Positions 27,701 to 36,249 are shown, counted from the stretch's first letter. The stretch is DNA of 64,000 nt from an uncultured Tenacibaculum sp. (GCF_947498805.1 NZ_CANMLT010000006.1:248001-312000), one strand, 5' to 3'. Program-made: numbers and translations. Notes: generated by a model not told the origin, from the letters alone.

Positions 27701-28201
27701 TTGTTTTAATAACCACCAAACAGACTCCATATATTTTGGCTGATATGTTACATATGGATTATCCATATCTACCCAATATCCAGCCTTACGAGTCATATCA
27801 TTCCAAATATCGGTATAACGCATCACCGCCTTTTTACATGCCGTATTATACTCTTCTACCGTTATTTTTGTTCCGATATCTTCTTTAGTTATTCCTAACT
27901 CTTTTTCAACACCAAGTTCTACTGGTAAACCATGAGTATCCCATCCTGCTTTACGTTTAACTTGATATCCTTTTTGAGTTTTATAACGACAAAAAATGTC
28001 TTTAATAGCACGTGCCATTACGTGGTGAATTCCTGGTAAACCGTTTGCTGAAGGTGGTCCCTCAAAAAACACAAATGGTTTATTTCCTTCACGTGAAGTT
28101 ATACTTTTCTCAAAGATGTTGTTTTCTTCCCAATAGTTTAATATTTCTTCTGCTACTTTTGGTAAATCAAGTCCTTTGTATTCAGTAAACTTTTTACTCA
28201 T
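24794..28201 (-). CDS. ileS: Isoleucine-tRNA ligase, long (type 2-like) form with GxHH motif
   Basis: Charges tRNA-Ile with isoleucine in the cytoplasm. At 1135 residues it is the longer form, nearer to eukaryotic-type IleRS than to the roughly 940-residue type 1. The class I signature sits in PPSANGLPGIHHVMAR and reads GIHH at 57-60, where most enzymes have HxGH. The second signature is KMSKRLGNA. The editing domain (CP1) covers roughly 200-430 (LAWTTTPWTLPSN), and the anticodon-binding domain begins near 790 (DRWILSELN). No T-box or other leader is seen. It is co-transcribed with the DksA-like gene 4 bases downstream. Confidence 0.97.
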   Translation of the reverse strand: MSKKFTEYKGLDLPKVAEEILNYWEENNIFEKSITSREGNKPFVFFEGPPSANGLPGIHHVMARAIKDIFCRYKTQKGYQVKRKAGWDTHGLPVELGVEKELGITKEDIGTKITVEEYNTACKKAVMRYTDIWNDMTRKAGYWVDMDNPYVTYQPKYMESVWWLLKQIYSKDLLYKGYTIQPYSPKAGTGLSSHELNQPGTYQDVTDTTVVAQFKTIKETLPSFLQVEGDVHFLAWTTTPWTLPSNTALTVGPKIEYVLVKTFNQYTFEPIQVVLAKNLVGKQFAGKKFNQVENEAELVAYNAGDKQVPYTIIKEFVGKDLVGIKYEQLLDYTLPYQNPENAFRVISGDFVTTEDGTGIVHTAPTFGADDALVAKQATPEVPPMLVLDENENPVPLVDLQGRFRPEMGEFAGKYVKNEYYADGEALEKSVDVELAIKLKTENKAFKVEKYVHSYPNCWRTDKPILYYPLDSWFIKVTDVKDKMFELNETINWKPKSTGEGRFGNWLKNANDWNLSRSRFWGIPLPIWRTEDGTEQICIGSVEELKAEMAKAVEAGVLAKDIFADFEVGNMSDENYDKIDLHKNVVDRITLVSSTGKPMKRESDLIDVWFDSGSMPYAQWHYPFENKELVDNKESYPADFIAEGVDQTRGWFYTLHAIGTMVFDSVAYKNVVSNGLVLDKNGQKMSKRLGNAVDPFETLGKYGADATRWYMISNANPWDNLKFDLAGVEEVRRKFFGTLYNTYSFFSLYANIDGFTYAEAEVPLNERPEIDRWILSELNSLVKNVDAFYADYEPTRATRAISDFVQDHLSNWYVRLCRRRFWKGEYGQDKISAYQTLYTCMLTVAKLASPVAPFYMDRLYKDLVAATGKEAFESVHLANFPEYNEALVDKSLERKMESAQTISSLVLSLRAKEKIKVRQPLQKIMIPVLNVTQKEEILAVADLIKSEVNVKEIELLDDASDILVKQIKPNFKALGPKFGKDMKLIASKIQSFGQDEISKIEKEGQISVEINDKLITLETTDVEISSKDIEGWLVANAEGITVALDVTITDDLRKEGVARELVNRIQNARKDSGLEVTDKIKLTILNTADLQESVSSNEVYIKTETLTNELVFVNTLENGTEIEFDAIKSKMLIQKI

Positions 28202-28389
28202 TTTTTTGTTGTATTAATTGAATGTGCGAAATTACGTATTTTCTTGTAATTGTAGGGGTTGCACTACAAAAAAACATTTCTAATTATAACAAAAAACAAA
28301 GTACTAGTGACTAGGCGTAAGATTTGCCTTTAAATCTCTCTGATTCTCCTGATTGACATTTAGGTTTTTGACAAAAATTGCTGAAAAAT

Positions 28390-28411
28390 AATTGAAGTTT
28401 AGCAAAACTTC
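28390..28411 (-). terminator. Weak terminator after the OmpA-family gene
   Basis: A short inverted repeat (GAAGTTT around an AGCA loop) lies directly beyond the stop codon at 28412 on the minus strand and is followed by an AT-rich stretch. The stem is only seven pairs, so support is modest. Confidence 0.35.
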
Positions 28412-30337
28412 CTATTCATTTTTTACAATATAAAAATATGATCTTCTATTCTTCTGATGTTCTTCCTCTGTACATTTTTTGGCATCATCACAATCATTTA
28501 ACAACTGGTCTTCTCCGTACCCCAAGGCGCTTTCAATTCTATTAGCAGAGATACCTCGAGCAATTATATAATCTCTTGTAGATTTTGCTCTTTTATCTGA
28601 AAGATTCCTATTATAATCGGCAGGACCGCGACTATCTGTATGTGATTCAATTTTGATTATCATATTAGGATTGTTATTCAGCACAGCAACTACATTCTCT
28701 AATTCATATGCTGCATCTTTTCTAATATCATACTTATCAAAATCAAAATATATTGGATTAATAACAATCTGGTCTTCAACAATCAATGATTTCAATTGAA
28801 AGTTCGTGATAATACCTTCTCCATCAACATCTAATGTTTCTGTATCTTTTTTATCATTATCATAGTCTTCTTTTTCAGCAACTACAACAAACTCTCTATT
28901 ACAATCTATCTGATAAAAAGCATAACCTCCATCTTCTCCGGTTCGCTCTTCTGCAAGGATTTTTCCTTCTTTATCTACCAGTTTAACTAAAGCTTCTTTT
29001 ATAGGAGTGTTATCTTTTGCGTCTGTAACAATTCCTTTGATATCTTCTTTACAATGATAAATTAGAAAACTATAAATATCATCATCTCCTTTTCCTTCTT
29101 TTCTATTGGAAGAAAAGAATCCTCTATTTTTCTTGGTATTGATTACAAAACCGAAATCATCATAAGCCCCATTTACTGGTGCCCCTACATTTACCGGTTT
29201 TTTATAAGAGTTTTGTTCCTTTTTTACTTCAAAGATATCCAAAGCTCCTAATCCTAAATGTCCATCTGAAGAAAAATATAAGGTTCCATCATCTCCAATA
29301 AACGGGAACATTTCTCTTCCTTCTGTATTAATATCTTCTCCTAAATTTACTGGTCTTCCAAAGTCGTTTTCTCCAATAATATCAACCTTATAAATATCGG
29401 TCCCTCCAAAACCATCAGGCATATCCGACGAGAAGTACAATTCATCTTCATTTTCACTTAATGCTGGATGTCCTACTGAATAACTGTCGTCATTAAAAGG
29501 TAACTCCTTTATGTTTCCCCAAACATCACCAATCTTTTGAGCTTTATATATTTTTAAGTTCGCGATTTTATTTTTCCCTCCTCTTAACTTTTTACCGTCA
29601 AAACTTGTTCTTGTAAAATAGATTGTTTTTCTATCTTTTGTAATCGCTACACTAGACTCATGATACTTTGAAGATAATGAGTTTACTTTTTCGGAAGCAT
29701 CTACATCTAAAATTAAAGTCCCTGGATTAAAAACTTCTTTAGATTTATAAATATTCAAATGTGGTTGATTATTCCATTTGTATATTTTTTTGTTCTCTTC
29801 ATCGGGTTTTGTTGACGCATAATAAAAATAATCGTCCAACATAAACCCACCAAAATCAGAATACTTGGTATTTGTAGCTAGATTATGAATATTGATATAA
29901 GTCTTTTTTCTATTTGTATACTCTGAAAAATACCCTTGATTATCCACCAAATATTGCGCTCTTGAATCATCCTTTTTAATTTCATTGAGCTTTAGCATCC
30001 ATTTATCAGAAACTTCTATTTTCCCATTACTTTTTAATACTTGGGCGTATCTAAAAAAGTATTCTGGAGATAAAACACTCAAATATTTATCTATTAATTT
30101 GGAGTACCATTCCTCGGCTTCTTTAAAATTTGCATTAAAATAATAACAATCACCTATTCTACTCAATACTTTGTATGAATCGGTACCATCATTATAAATA
30201 TCTTCATAAAGTTTTACAGCTTTTTTATATGCGTAGTCTTCAAAATATTTATCTGCCGCATACTTCTTTTGACTAAACCCTAAACAACTAAAAAATAAAA
30301 ATCCTAAGAAAAGTATTTTTTTCCCCATATTATCCAT
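28412..30337 (-). CDS. OmpA-family protein with TPR, PD40 propeller and CarboxypepD domains (PorE-like)
   Basis: Envelope protein of 641 residues with four parts in order: a signal peptide (about 1-23, ending GFSQ), TPR-like helices (about 25-140), a WD40-like PD40 beta-propeller (about 165-430, LYFSSDGHLGLGALDIF repeats), a carboxypeptidase-regulatory-like domain (about 435-515) and a C-terminal OmpA peptidoglycan-binding domain (about 525-640, ESHTDSRGPADYNRNLSDKRA). This order matches that described for the type IX secretion component PorE. There is no PorP/SprF gene next to it. The cysteine in the signal (FFSCLG) could be a lipobox, which PorE has. A start at the fourth residue is possible. 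Confidence 0.85.
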   Translation of the reverse strand: MDNMGKKILFLGFLFFSCLGFSQKKYAADKYFEDYAYKKAVKLYEDIYNDGTDSYKVLSRIGDCYYFNANFKEAEEWYSKLIDKYLSVLSPEYFFRYAQVLKSNGKIEVSDKWMLKLNEIKKDDSRAQYLVDNQGYFSEYTNRKKTYINIHNLATNTKYSDFGGFMLDDYFYYASTKPDEENKKIYKWNNQPHLNIYKSKEVFNPGTLILDVDASEKVNSLSSKYHESSVAITKDRKTIYFTRTSFDGKKLRGGKNKIANLKIYKAQKIGDVWGNIKELPFNDDSYSVGHPALSENEDELYFSSDMPDGFGGTDIYKVDIIGENDFGRPVNLGEDINTEGREMFPFIGDDGTLYFSSDGHLGLGALDIFEVKKEQNSYKKPVNVGAPVNGAYDDFGFVINTKKNRGFFSSNRKEGKGDDDIYSFLIYHCKEDIKGIVTDAKDNTPIKEALVKLVDKEGKILAEERTGEDGGYAFYQIDCNREFVVVAEKEDYDNDKKDTETLDVDGEGIITNFQLKSLIVEDQIVINPIYFDFDKYDIRKDAAYELENVVAVLNNNPNMIIKIESHTDSRGPADYNRNLSDKRAKSTRDYIIARGISANRIESALGYGEDQLLNDCDDAKKCTEEEHQKNRRSYFYIVKNE

Positions 30338-30382
30338 TAAAATTATATCTCCCCTAATTATAAATATATAAAAAAGAATGCA

Positions 30383-31141
30383 CTATGCCATTCCTCTTTC
30401 CTTTTTTATCTTTTCATAAGCAGTTTGAATTCTCTGAAATTTTTCTTTTGCACCTTTTAAATGCTCATCTCCCAAGCCTTGTAATTTATCTGGATGATAT
30501 TTCTTAGCCATTTTTCTATATGCCTTTTTTACTTCATCATTTGAAGCCTCTTTGGTAATCTCTAAAATTTTATAATCGTTATCAGAATTACCATAAAACA
30601 TTGCTCTTATTGAACTGTAATCGTAGTCATTTACATATAAATATCCTGCAATCTTTCTTATCTCTTGCTCTTCTGATGAGATTACTTGACCATCTGCCTG
30701 AGCTATTCCAAATAAGAAATGAATTAATTGCAAACGTGTAGAGTGCGACATATGTTGACGTATTTGCAAACAAACTTGTCGCGTGGATATTTGTTTTTTT
30801 ATAATTCCATTGAATAATTTAAATGCATGATTAGCTCTTTCTTTACCATACATTTTCACAAAGTACATTCTTACATAGTCCAACTCTCTTTTATCAATCT
30901 TACCATCTGCTTTGATTACAATTGATGCTAATATTAATAAACTAATCTCAAAATCACCTGAAGTTGCTCTACCTCTTCTCCCTTGCTGCTGATTTTGCTG
31001 ATATTCTTTTTGTTCTTCTACAAAATCTTCTACGGAAATGCCATCTATAAAGCTCCCTACAACAAAGCCAATAATACCTCCGATTGGCCCACCTAAAGTA
31101 AAACCAGCACCTGCTCCCAACCATTTCGCAAATTTCCCCAT
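30383..31141 (-). CDS. TerB-DnaJ (DjlA-like) protein
   Basis: Cochaperone-like protein of 252 residues. The first 38 residues form a glycine-rich hydrophobic hairpin ([23 protein letters not shown]) that could insert into the membrane. A TerB/DjlA helical domain follows (about 60-165), and a C-terminal J domain (about 185-248) has the HPD tripeptide in [10 protein letters not shown], needed to stimulate DnaK. Residues between are rich in Gln/Arg (about 45-60). The partner is likely the chromosomal DnaK. It has its own perfect -7 box. Confidence 0.9.
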   Translation of the reverse strand: MGKFAKWLGAGAGFTLGGPIGGIIGFVVGSFIDGISVEDFVEEQKEYQQNQQQGRRGRATSGDFEISLLILASIVIKADGKIDKRELDYVRMYFVKMYGKERANHAFKLFNGIIKKQISTRQVCLQIRQHMSHSTRLQLIHFLFGIAQADGQVISSEEQEIRKIAGYLYVNDYDYSSIRAMFYGNSDNDYKILEITKEASNDEVKKAYRKMAKKYHPDKLQGLGDEHLKGAKEKFQRIQTAYEKIKKERGMA

Positions 31142-31159
31142 TTTAAAAATTTAAAAACA

Positions 31160-31167
31160 CAAATATA
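31160..31167 (-). promoter_or_regulatory. -7 promoter box of the TerB-DnaJ gene
   Basis: On the minus strand the box reads TATATTTG, a perfect TAnnTTTG match, ending 18 bases before the ATG at 31141. No -33 TTG at usual spacing. Confidence 0.5.
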
Positions 31168-31217
31168 ATAGAAAACATAATCATTTAAACTTAATCCTTT
31201 CAATGGAGCTAACTAAC

Positions 31218-31248
31218 TTGGTTTATGCATGTAAAAAAGGTATCTTTG
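31218..31248 (+). promoter_or_regulatory. Promoter of the bacilliredoxin gene
   Basis: TTG (31218-31220), a 20-base spacer and TATCTTTG (31241-31248) make a complete Bacteroidota promoter, 21 bases before the ATG. Confidence 0.75.
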
Positions 31249-31269
31249 TAAAAAATTTTAATTAAAAAT

Positions 31270-31680
31270 ATGTATCCAGAGGAATTAGTAAAACCAATGC
31301 GCGATCAGTTAATAGATGCTGGTTTTGATGCATTATATACTGCTGAAGATGTTGACACTGCTTTAGCGAAAGAAGGAACTACTTTAGTAATGGTAAATTC
31401 AGTTTGTGGTTGTGCAGCAGGTACTGCAAGACCAGGAGCTATTGCTTCTTTAGGAGCTGATAAAAAACCAGATCATTTAACAACTGTTTTTGCAGGAGTA
31501 GAAAAAGAATCTACGGCAAAAGCAAGAGAGTATATGATTCCTTTCCCTCCTTCTTCACCTGCTATTGCATTGTTTAAAGATGGAAATTTAGTACACATGT
31601 TAGAGCGTCATCATATTGAAGGGCGTTCTGCACAAATGATTGCAGGTAATTTAGCGGAGGCTTACGACGAATTTTGTTAA
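31270..31680 (+). CDS. BrxA/BrxB-family bacilliredoxin
   Basis: Thioredoxin-fold protein of 136 residues (DUF1094, YphP/YqiW family) with the CGC active site at 46-48 (NSVCGCAAGTARPG). In Firmicutes these enzymes remove bacillithiol from proteins after oxidative stress. Bacteroidota often carry the family, sometimes with bacillithiol synthesis genes, but none of those is in this window. The length and the PFPPSSPAIALFKDG segment match the family. It has its own promoter and terminator. Confidence 0.93.
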   Translation: MYPEELVKPMRDQLIDAGFDALYTAEDVDTALAKEGTTLVMVNSVCGCAAGTARPGAIASLGADKKPDHLTTVFAGVEKESTAKAREYMIPFPPSSPAIALFKDGNLVHMLERHHIEGRSAQMIAGNLAEAYDEFC

Positions 31681-31706
31681 GCTTTTTATATAAAAGAATA
31701 TAGATA

Positions 31707-31736
31707 AAATCCGCTCAAACGAGCGGATTTTTCTAT
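31707..31736 (+). terminator. Terminator after the bacilliredoxin gene
   Basis: A 10-bp GC-rich stem (31707-31716 with 31721-31730, loop AAAC) is followed by a T-rich tail. Confidence 0.8.
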
Positions 31737-31758
31737 TTTTACTATCAAACTTATTACA

Positions 31759-32220
31759 ATGAGTAAAAAACTAAAAATAGACGGAATAGACAAAATCATC
31801 ATTAAACGATTGGTGAAGGATGCCCGTACTCCTATTTTAAGTATTGCAAGAGAGGTAGGAATCTCTGGAGCAGCTATACATCAAAGATTACGTAAATTAG
31901 AAGATTCGGATCTTATAGATGGATATAAAATGACACTAAACCCTAAAGCCTTAGGATATACTACTACGGCATTTGTTGGTGTATTTTTAGACTCATCAAG
32001 TTTATATTCTTCTGCTATCAAAAGATTAAAAGATATTCCTGAAGTTGTTGAAAGCCACTACACTACGGGTAATTACGCTATTTTTATAAAAATAATGTGT
32101 AAGAATAACGAAGACTTAATGCATTTGTTAAATAAGGATATTCAAACTATAAAAGGTGTATCAAGAACCGAAACTTTTATATCTTTAGACCAACAAATAG
32201 AGAGACAAATAAAAATTTAA
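31759..32220 (+). CDS. Lrp/AsnC-family transcriptional regulator
   Basis: Feast/famine DNA-binding regulator of 153 residues with an N-terminal winged helix-turn-helix (about 8-60, DARTPILSIAREVGISGAAIHQRLRKLE) and a C-terminal ligand-binding RAM domain (about 70-150). It starts with ATG 28 bases after the bacilliredoxin terminator and lies 7 bases before a HupE-like gene, so the two are probably an operon. Its effector is unknown; the family responds to amino acids, often leucine or a few others. Confidence 0.92.
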   Translation: MSKKLKIDGIDKIIIKRLVKDARTPILSIAREVGISGAAIHQRLRKLEDSDLIDGYKMTLNPKALGYTTTAFVGVFLDSSSLYSSAIKRLKDIPEVVESHYTTGNYAIFIKIMCKNNEDLMHLLNKDIQTIKGVSRTETFISLDQQIERQIKI

Positions 32221-32227
32221 ACCCCGA

Positions 32228-32809
32228 ATGAACGATTTCATTTACTACTTTAAACTAGGGCTATTTCATGTGTTAGATATTAGAGCCTATGATCATATTT
32301 TATTTTTAATTGTATTAGCTGTTGTATATCAGTTTAAACAATGGAAAAAAGTGCTATGGTTAGTTACGTTATTTACCATTGGACATTCTATTACTCTGGC
32401 ATTATCTGCCTATGGAATTTTAAATGTTCGAGCTGATTTAGTCGAATTCTTGATTCCTTTAACCATATTCATTACTGGTTTAATGAATGTATTAACCGCA
32501 AAGAAAGCCTCTGTAGGAAAAGAAAATCAAAATCTGTTCTTTGCTTTATTTTTTGGTTTAATTCACGGATTAGGATTTTCAAACTATTTTAAAATGATGA
32601 TTGGTAAAACTAGTGAGAAATTCTTGCCTTTGGTAGAATTTGCTTTAGGTGTTGAAGCCGCTCAAATTATTATTATTGCTTTGATATTGCTAGTTGGTTC
32701 TTTAGTACAATCGGTTTTTGGAGTAAATCGTCGTGATTGGATTTTAGTTGCTTCTTCTATTGTAATCGGCTTTGCTTTTCAAATGATGATTGACCGTGTT
32801 TTTTGGTAA
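32228..32809 (+). CDS. HupE/UreJ-family membrane protein
   Basis: Polytopic inner membrane protein of 193 residues with about six hydrophobic helices. It has the family histidine and aspartate in FHVLDIRAYDHILF (about 14-27), GHSITL and FGLIHGLGFS. Characterised HupE and UreJ homologues transport nickel. Here no urease or hydrogenase gene is near, and many Bacteroidota copies are of unknown substrate, so I keep to the family name. It lies 7 bases downstream of an Lrp-type regulator and may be controlled by it. Confidence 0.85.
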   Translation: MNDFIYYFKLGLFHVLDIRAYDHILFLIVLAVVYQFKQWKKVLWLVTLFTIGHSITLALSAYGILNVRADLVEFLIPLTIFITGLMNVLTAKKASVGKENQNLFFALFFGLIHGLGFSNYFKMMIGKTSEKFLPLVEFALGVEAAQIIIIALILLVGSLVQSVFGVNRRDWILVASSIVIGFAFQMMIDRVFW

Positions 32810-32865
32810 AAATTAACACCTTACTCTTTCATTTCTAATTAACTTAGCTAAGTAAAATTCTAATT

Positions 32866-33294
32866 TTGAATAAAAAACAATTAAAATACGATATTGCCTA
32901 TTTAAAAATGGCAAGAGAATGGGGACAACTTTCTCATTGTATTCGTAAAAAAGTAGGTGCTTTAATTGTTAAAGACAGAATGATTATTTCTGACGGATAT
33001 AACGGTACTCCTTCTGGTTTTGAAAATTATTGTGAAGATGAAGATGGATATACAAAATGGTATGTTTTACATGCGGAAGCCAATGCCATTTTAAAAGTAG
33101 CCGCTTCGACACAATCTTGTCAAGGTGCAACATTATATATTACACTTTCTCCTTGCCAACAATGTAGTAAACTTATACATCAAGCAGGAATTAAAAGGGT
33201 TGTATATGCCGATGCTTATAAAGACAAAACAGGGTTAGAATTTTTAGAAAAAGCAGGCGTAGAATTGATGCATTTACCATATGAACAAAAATAA
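32866..33294 (+). CDS. Deoxycytidylate deaminase-like enzyme
   Basis: Zinc-dependent dCMP/cytidine deaminase family, 142 residues, expected to convert dCMP to dUMP. The zinc and proton-shuttle residues are in LHAEANAIL (His, Glu) and SPCQQC (two Cys). The TTG at 32866 is taken as start because the next ATG (residue 15) would remove conserved sequence (QLKYDIAYLKMA). This TTG sits in a chance match to the -7 box. It overlaps the following protease gene by 14 bases, so the two are coupled. It could also be ComEB-like. Confidence 0.88.
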   Translation: MNKKQLKYDIAYLKMAREWGQLSHCIRKKVGALIVKDRMIISDGYNGTPSGFENYCEDEDGYTKWYVLHAEANAILKVAASTQSCQGATLYITLSPCQQCSKLIHQAGIKRVVYADAYKDKTGLEFLEKAGVELMHLPYEQK

Positions 33295-34843
33295 CTTACC
33301 AATATATTTTTCAATTGCCGTAGTTTTCGGAATGTTAATAGGATCATTTTTTGGTTCTGGTAACAAACCTATCGTTGGCAGTAGTTCTGCCAATGAGCAA
33401 AAAATAAAGCGTTTAATTAATTACATTCAACGAGATTATGTTGATGAAGTTAATACAGACGAATTATTAGATGGTGCTATTGCGCAAATGTTAGAAAAAT
33501 TAGACCCACACTCTGTATATATTCCAAAGGAAAACTTGCAACTTGTTACTGAAAACATGCAAGGTAATTTTGTGGGAATTGGGGTTCAGTTTCGAATGAT
33601 TGGTGATACCATTACTGTAATACAACCAATAAAAGGAGGTCCGAGTATTAAAAAAGGGATTAAAGCTGGAGATAGAATTCTTATTGCCGACAATGATACT
33701 TTATATGGAAAAAAACTGCTGTCTGGGCAAATATTAAAACGTTTAAAAGGACAACCCAATACAGAAGTAAATCTTCAAATGTATCGCAAATCTAACGACA
33801 GTATTTTCAATGTTACTTTAAACAGAAATAAAGTCAATATTAAAAGTGTTGATGTAGCTTATATGTTGAATGACAGTATTGGTTACATTAAACTAGATCG
33901 TTTTGCTCGAAATACTTTTAAAGAATTTAAAACATCTTTAGATACTCTCTTAGTAAAAGGAATGACAGACTTGGTCTTAGATTTAAGAGGAAACGGTGGA
34001 GGTTTTATTGATATTGCTAATAAAATTGTAGATGAGTTCTTAGAGGACGGAAAACTTATTGTTTTTACTAAAAATAATAAAGGAGATGTAAATGAATCTT
34101 TTGCAACCTATAAAGGTGATTTTGAAAAAGGAGGTTTATACGTATTAATAGATGAGAATTCTGCATCTGCTTCAGAAATTGTAGCAGGAGCCTTACAAGA
34201 TAACGACAAAGGAATTATTATTGGACGACGTTCTTTTGGTAAAGGACTTGTACAAGAGGAAATGGATTTAGGAGATGGTTCAGCAGTTCGTTTAACAACA
34301 GCTAGATATTATACTCCTACGGGTCGTTCTATCCAAAAACCATATAAGAAAGACGAAAGCTCTACTAGTTATGATCAAGATTTTAGAAATAGATATCAAA
34401 ACGGAGAACTCTTTCATAAAGACAGTATAAAAACGGTAGATAGCCTACAATTTAAAACTCCAAAAGGAAAAATTGTTTTTGGTGGTGGAGGAATTGTTCC
34501 TGATGTTTTCGTTCCAATAGACACTAGTGCATATATCCCTACTATTTTCTTTGGAAGGCTGAACAACTTTGCTTTTAATTATGTAGACAATAATAGAGTA
34601 AAACTTTCGAAACTTACCATTGATGAATTCATTGATAATTTCGACAAGAATAAAGAAGTCTCGAATAAGTTTTTTAACCAACTTAGAGATTATAAGGTTT
34701 CATTTAAAACAGATCAACTTATTAGACGTAATTTAAAAATTCTTATTGCAAGAGATCTATTTAATGATGAAGGTATGTACAAACTTCAGCATAAGAGCGA
34801 TAAAATGATTCAAAAAGTTCTCGAACTAGAAACCAAACAATAA
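33281..34843 (+). CDS. S41-family C-terminal processing protease
   Basis: Periplasmic serine protease of the CtpA/Prc type, 520 residues. An N-terminal signal or anchor (about 7-26) is followed by a helical region, a PDZ domain (about 85-165, GGPSIKKGIKAGDRIL) and the S41 catalytic domain. The serine is in ENSASASEIVAG and the general-base lysine in FGKGLVQEEM. A C-terminal region of about 130 residues follows. It probably degrades or trims misfolded envelope proteins. The start overlaps the deaminase gene; a terminator follows the stop. Confidence 0.93.
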   Translation: MNKNNLPIYFSIAVVFGMLIGSFFGSGNKPIVGSSSANEQKIKRLINYIQRDYVDEVNTDELLDGAIAQMLEKLDPHSVYIPKENLQLVTENMQGNFVGIGVQFRMIGDTITVIQPIKGGPSIKKGIKAGDRILIADNDTLYGKKLLSGQILKRLKGQPNTEVNLQMYRKSNDSIFNVTLNRNKVNIKSVDVAYMLNDSIGYIKLDRFARNTFKEFKTSLDTLLVKGMTDLVLDLRGNGGGFIDIANKIVDEFLEDGKLIVFTKNNKGDVNESFATYKGDFEKGGLYVLIDENSASASEIVAGALQDNDKGIIIGRRSFGKGLVQEEMDLGDGSAVRLTTARYYTPTGRSIQKPYKKDESSTSYDQDFRNRYQNGELFHKDSIKTVDSLQFKTPKGKIVFGGGGIVPDVFVPIDTSAYIPTIFFGRLNNFAFNYVDNNRVKLSKLTIDEFIDNFDKNKEVSNKFFNQLRDYKVSFKTDQLIRRNLKILIARDLFNDEGMYKLQHKSDKMIQKVLELETKQ

Positions 34844-34850
34844 CACTTCA

Positions 34851-34879
34851 AACCTCATAAATTTCTATGAGGTTTTTTT
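34851..34879 (+). terminator. Terminator after the S41 protease gene
   Basis: A 9-bp stem (34851-34859 with 34866-34874) with a 6-base loop is followed by seven Ts. Confidence 0.85.
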
Positions 34880-34963
34880 ATTTCTAAAAAAAATATTTAA
34901 AAAATGTAACCTTTTTATAAATTGATGGTTTTAAAGATAGAAACTAATCAAAACTAACACTCG

Positions 34964-35503
34964 TTGAAACATCTAACTGATGAAGAAATAATGTTAGCAG
35001 TAGCTAACGGAGAACTCAAACAATTATCTATTCTATTTGATAGATACCATGTTCGCATATTTAATTTTTTCAATAAAATGTTACACAACAAAATGGTTAG
35101 TGAAGATTTAACACAAGAAGTATTTGTGAAGGTTTTAAAATATAGAACATCATATAAAAGTGGAAATTTTACTTCTTGGATTTATACCATAGCTCGAAAT
35201 ATATTTTCTAGTTATTATCAAAAACAAAAAAAGGAAAGAACTAATTTAATTGAAGACCATTTAATAAGCTCAGAAGAAAAGTTAATCACAGAAAGCAATC
35301 AAGAGGAGTTAGAACATTTACAAAAATCGCTCTTACGATTGAATCAAACAGATAGAGAGCTGATTGTAATGCACCGATTTCAAGAAATAAATTACGGACA
35401 AATAGCAGAAATCATTGGAAGTTCAGAAGGAGCCGTAAAAGTAAAAGTGCATCGAGCTTTAAAAAAATTAAAAGATATTTTCTTTCAAACAACACACAGT
35501 TAA
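34964..35503 (+). CDS. ECF-type RNA polymerase sigma factor
   Basis: Alternative sigma factor of 179 residues with sigma region 2 (about 20-90, VSEDLTQEVFVKVLKYR and TSWIYTIARNIFSSYY) and region 4 (about 115-170, QEINYGQIAEIIGSSEGAVKVKVHRALKKLK). The start is a TTG; no ATG exists before residue 10, which lies within the conserved N-terminus. The anti-sigma gene begins 2 bases after its stop codon, and two DUF4097 genes follow. It probably responds to an envelope signal relayed by the anti-sigma factor, and may transcribe its own operon. Confidence 0.92.
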   Translation: MKHLTDEEIMLAVANGELKQLSILFDRYHVRIFNFFNKMLHNKMVSEDLTQEVFVKVLKYRTSYKSGNFTSWIYTIARNIFSSYYQKQKKERTNLIEDHLISSEEKLITESNQEELEHLQKSLLRLNQTDRELIVMHRFQEINYGQIAEIIGSSEGAVKVKVHRALKKLKDIFFQTTHS

Positions 35504-35505
35504 TT

Positions 35506-36249
35506 ATGGATTGTAAACACATACAAAATAAACTTATTGATTACATCGAAGAGCAGCTTTCACAAGTGGAAATGAAAGAATTTGAAGCACATTTAGCTTC
35601 TTGCGATAACTGTAAAAAAGAATTAGAAAACATCAAACAATTTCTAGCAATTCTTTCTTCTGATAGTCAAGATATTCCTAGTGAAGGTTTAAAAGCTAAT
35701 TTCGAAAAAATACTAAGCGAAGAAATTCGTAAAGAAGAATCAAAAGTGATTCCTCTTAATCCAACAACAAATTGGAAAACTTATTTAAGAGTTGCTGCTA
35801 GTATTTTAATAGTGGTTAGTGCATTTGTAATTGGACAACAATCGAATAAAACTGAAAATTCAGAACAACAACAGGTATTAGCATTGTTAGAAAACCAATC
35901 TGCAAGTAAACGAATTCTTGCAGTATCAAAAGCAGAAGAATTTAATAACAATGACACACAAATAATTGATGCCCTTATACAAAAGTTATTTAATGATAAA
36001 AATGTAAATGTGCGTTTGGCTGCAGCAGAAGCACTGTCTAAATTTTCATCATTAGAACGTGTAAAACAAGCATTGATAAAATCGCTAGAGACAGAAAAAG
36101 TACCAACAATGCAAATTGAATTGATTCAAATTTTAGCTAAGATTCAAGAAAAAAGAGCGCTCGAACCTATGAAAAAACTATTAAACAACGAAGAAACACC
36201 AGCATACGTAAAACAAGAATTAGAATACAACATAGCGAGTTTATTCTAA
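35506..36249 (+). CDS. Anti-sigma factor with zinc-finger and periplasmic HEAT repeats
   Basis: Membrane-bound regulator of the preceding sigma factor, 247 residues. The N-terminal cytoplasmic anti-sigma domain has the zinc-binding HxxxCxxC pattern (His29, Cys33, Cys36). One transmembrane helix lies near 95-112 (AASILIVVSAFVIG), and the C-terminal half (about 130-245) consists of HEAT-like repeats (NVNVRLAAAEALSKF, KVPTMQIELIQILAKI). HEAT repeats on the envelope side are an unusual sensor module and suggest a protein ligand, possibly the DUF4097 proteins encoded next. Confidence 0.9.
   Translation: MDCKHIQNKLIDYIEEQLSQVEMKEFEAHLASCDNCKKELENIKQFLAILSSDSQDIPSEGLKANFEKILSEEIRKEESKVIPLNPTTNWKTYLRVAASILIVVSAFVIGQQSNKTENSEQQQVLALLENQSASKRILAVSKAEEFNNNDTQIIDALIQKLFNDKNVNVRLAAAEALSKFSSLERVKQALIKSLETEKVPTMQIELIQILAKIQEKRALEPMKKLLNNEETPAYVKQELEYNIASLF

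Noticed and set aside
31270..31680. Complete bacillithiol pathway near the bacilliredoxin gene
   Set aside because: No bshA, bshB or bshC gene is seen in the neighbourhood.
32861..32868. TAATTTTG, a perfect -7 box, overlapping the TTG start of the deaminase gene
   Set aside because: If used, transcription would start after the TTG and remove it. The downstream ATG would cut conserved residues, and no -33 TTG exists. Probably chance in AT-rich sequence.
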